Program-made: the position numbers and the translations under genes
Part shown: in pieces, positions 5,827 through 6,733 of the stretch
How the letters are laid out: each line of letters opens with the position of its first letter
Numbering within the stretch: position 1 is the stretch's first letter
The notes under the pieces: model-generated
The model's input: only the letters and a program-made list of their open reading frames with translations
Databases searched by the model: none
Told to the model about the DNA's origin: nothing
DNA from: Candidatus Sulfotelmatobacter sp.
GTDB taxonomy: Bacteria > Acidobacteriota > Terriglobia > Terriglobales > Acidobacteriaceae
Length of the DNA: 6,733 bases
NCBI GenBank assembly: GCA_030037575.1
Contig: JASHRB010000682.1
Span: 1 to 6,733, forward strand
Reading direction: 5' to 3'

Positions 5827-6471
5827 ATGTTGTCGAAGAAACAAAAACTGCGTCTGGCGGGGGCTTTCGCCGCCCTGTTTGTGCTTGCGCTTGCAGTCGG
5901 ATGCACCGGCTTTTTTCAGAACCCCGTGCTGTCGTCTCTAGCCATAGGCCCAGCAAGTCCGACCATCGAAACGGGCAGCACCGATAACACGGTCCAGATG
6001 ACTGTGACCGGTACCAACAACGACGGCAGCGTAGCTGAGAATCCCTCGGTCGCTTGGACCATCACGCCGAGCTCAGTGGCAACGGTTTCTTCTTCGGGGT
6101 TGGTAACGTCGGTGAGCACGGGAACAGCGACCGTCACCGCGACCTCCAATCAGAACGCGTCTATATCGGCCACGGCAACCGTGACCGTTACGGTGGGGTG
6201 CATCACATCCATATCGCTGGATCCGACGAGCGGCGCAGTCAGCAGTAATGACGGTACGACCGTGTCAATCACAGCAACAGCAGTAACCTGCAATGGATCC
6301 GCTGACGTTACTGACGTTGCCACGTGGACCTCCAGCAACACGTCGCTCGCGACGGTATCCGCCGGCGTGGTTTCGGGAGTTGCAGGCCTAACTAGCGGAG
6401 GAACCGTCACAGTCACTGCCTCAGTCGGCAGCGTCACCAGCGACGCCGCAACGATATCGGTTTCGCCGTAA
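5827..6471 (+). CDS. Lipoprotein with two bacterial Ig-like (Big2) domains
   Basis: A 214-residue lipoprotein probably held in the envelope or on the cell surface. Residues 1-25 are a lipoprotein signal: MLSKKQKLRL, a hydrophobic core, then AVGC with Cys26 as the expected lipidated residue. Two Big2-type Ig-like domains follow. Domain 1 (about 35-123) has the SSLAIGPASPTI entry, VAWTITPSSVATVSSSG, and GTATVTAT near its end. Domain 2 (about 125-213) repeats the plan with TSISLDPTSG, ATWTSSNTSLATVSAG and GTVTVTAS. Composition is very rich in Thr, Ser, Val and Ala, as usual for these domains. Domain 2 alone has two cysteines (125 and 155) that could form a disulfide. There is no enzymatic domain, so an adhesive or structural role is the best inference. 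An upstream terminator and its own candidate promoter make it a single-gene unit. Confidence 0.88.
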   Translation: MLSKKQKLRLAGAFAALFVLALAVGCTGFFQNPVLSSLAIGPASPTIETGSTDNTVQMTVTGTNNDGSVAENPSVAWTITPSSVATVSSSGLVTSVSTGTATVTATSNQNASISATATVTVTVGCITSISLDPTSGAVSSNDGTTVSITATAVTCNGSADVTDVATWTSSNTSLATVSAGVVSGVAGLTSGGTVTVTASVGSVTSDAATISVSP

Positions 6472-6733
6472 ATAAGTCGATTGCCTGGCGATCCGCTCCT
6501 CGCTCCTTCGGCCTGCGTTCCTGAAATCGTAACTGCAAGGAAAGCGACTCGCTTTGACGTTTTGTCCAGTTTGGGCAGCAGCCTTCGTTACTGGTCTGTG
6601 GCGGAAAACACGCCGCGTTCCGTGTCCGTCGTAGTATCGTAAAAGCTCAATCCAGAATCGCTTAAGGATATCTATACCTGACATTCGCTGCATCGGCATT
6701 GGTACCGGAGGCGGAGATGCTCCCGGCCTCAAC
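6472..6733. other. Right-edge region without a supported gene
   Basis: No gene is supported here. At 6541-6555, AAAGCGACTCGCTTT is a perfect odd palindrome; the bases after it (GACGTTTTG) give only a poor T-tract, so it is at best a weak terminator for the lipoprotein gene. At the far edge two incompatible hints exist. On the plus strand ATG 6717 has GGAGG (6707-6711) 5 bases upstream and may begin a gene cut by the window. On the minus strand 6733-6662 is open for 23 codons up to TAA and may be the end of one. Both are too short to judge. Confidence 0.4.
6541..6555 (+). terminator. Weak candidate terminator hairpin after the lipoprotein gene
   Basis: AAAGCG and CGCTTT form a 6-bp stem around ACT, 70 bases after the lipoprotein stop. 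Only four T follow, after a GACG interruption, so termination here would be inefficient. Confidence 0.25.

Noticed and set aside
1..6733. Possible hidden defence, toxin-antitoxin, CRISPR or phage module
   Set aside because: No regularly spaced repeats, no small overlapping gene pairs, and no nuclease, integrase or structural phage motifs. The only mobile DNA is the IS630 fragment at the left edge.

Overview
The window looks like chromosomal DNA of a soil-type Acidobacteriota, probably the Koribacter/Terriglobia side. This is inferred from moderate-to-high GC, a YXWGXW-repeat envelope protein of the form common in that group, a short Ig-like (Big2) lipoprotein starting with a Cys-Thr-Gly-Phe-Phe mature end, a secreted M28 peptidase with an inserted PA-type region, and a DUF2203 protein. 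No database search was possible, so the taxonomic call is tentative.

Layout. 1-178 (+): the C-terminal piece of an IS630-family transposase, broken by a frameshift and cut by the window edge. 180-1799 (-): an exported M28 zinc aminopeptidase, convergent with the IS remnant and ending where the transposase similarity stops. 1800-2521: about 720 bases without a convincing gene, holding the peptidase leader, short inverted repeats and a possible -10 element. 2522-2959 (+): a DUF2203 protein, apparently without a Shine-Dalgarno. 3035-4111 (-): an exported alpha/beta hydrolase of the homoserine acetyltransferase (MetX)-like group. 4112-4472: a divergent intergenic region with two perfect inverted repeats. 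4473-5561 (+): an exported protein with four WxxGxW repeats and a Pro/Ala/Lys/His-rich tail, followed by a strong intrinsic terminator (5588-5618). 5827-6471 (+): a lipoprotein with two Big2 domains. 6472-6733: a tail with no supported gene.

The genes do not form an operon. Most neighbours are on opposite strands or separated by long gaps and a terminator. The shared theme is export: four of the five intact genes encode proteins with signal peptides (two apparently soluble hydrolases, one repeat protein, one lipoprotein), which suggests cell-envelope and extracellular functions rather than one pathway. I found no CRISPR array, defence island, phage module, RNA gene or biosynthetic cluster. 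I do not think this window holds an undescribed multi-gene system. The points most worth a second look are the secreted MetX-like hydrolase, the bipartite YXWGXW protein, and the inverted repeats in the divergent intergenic region.
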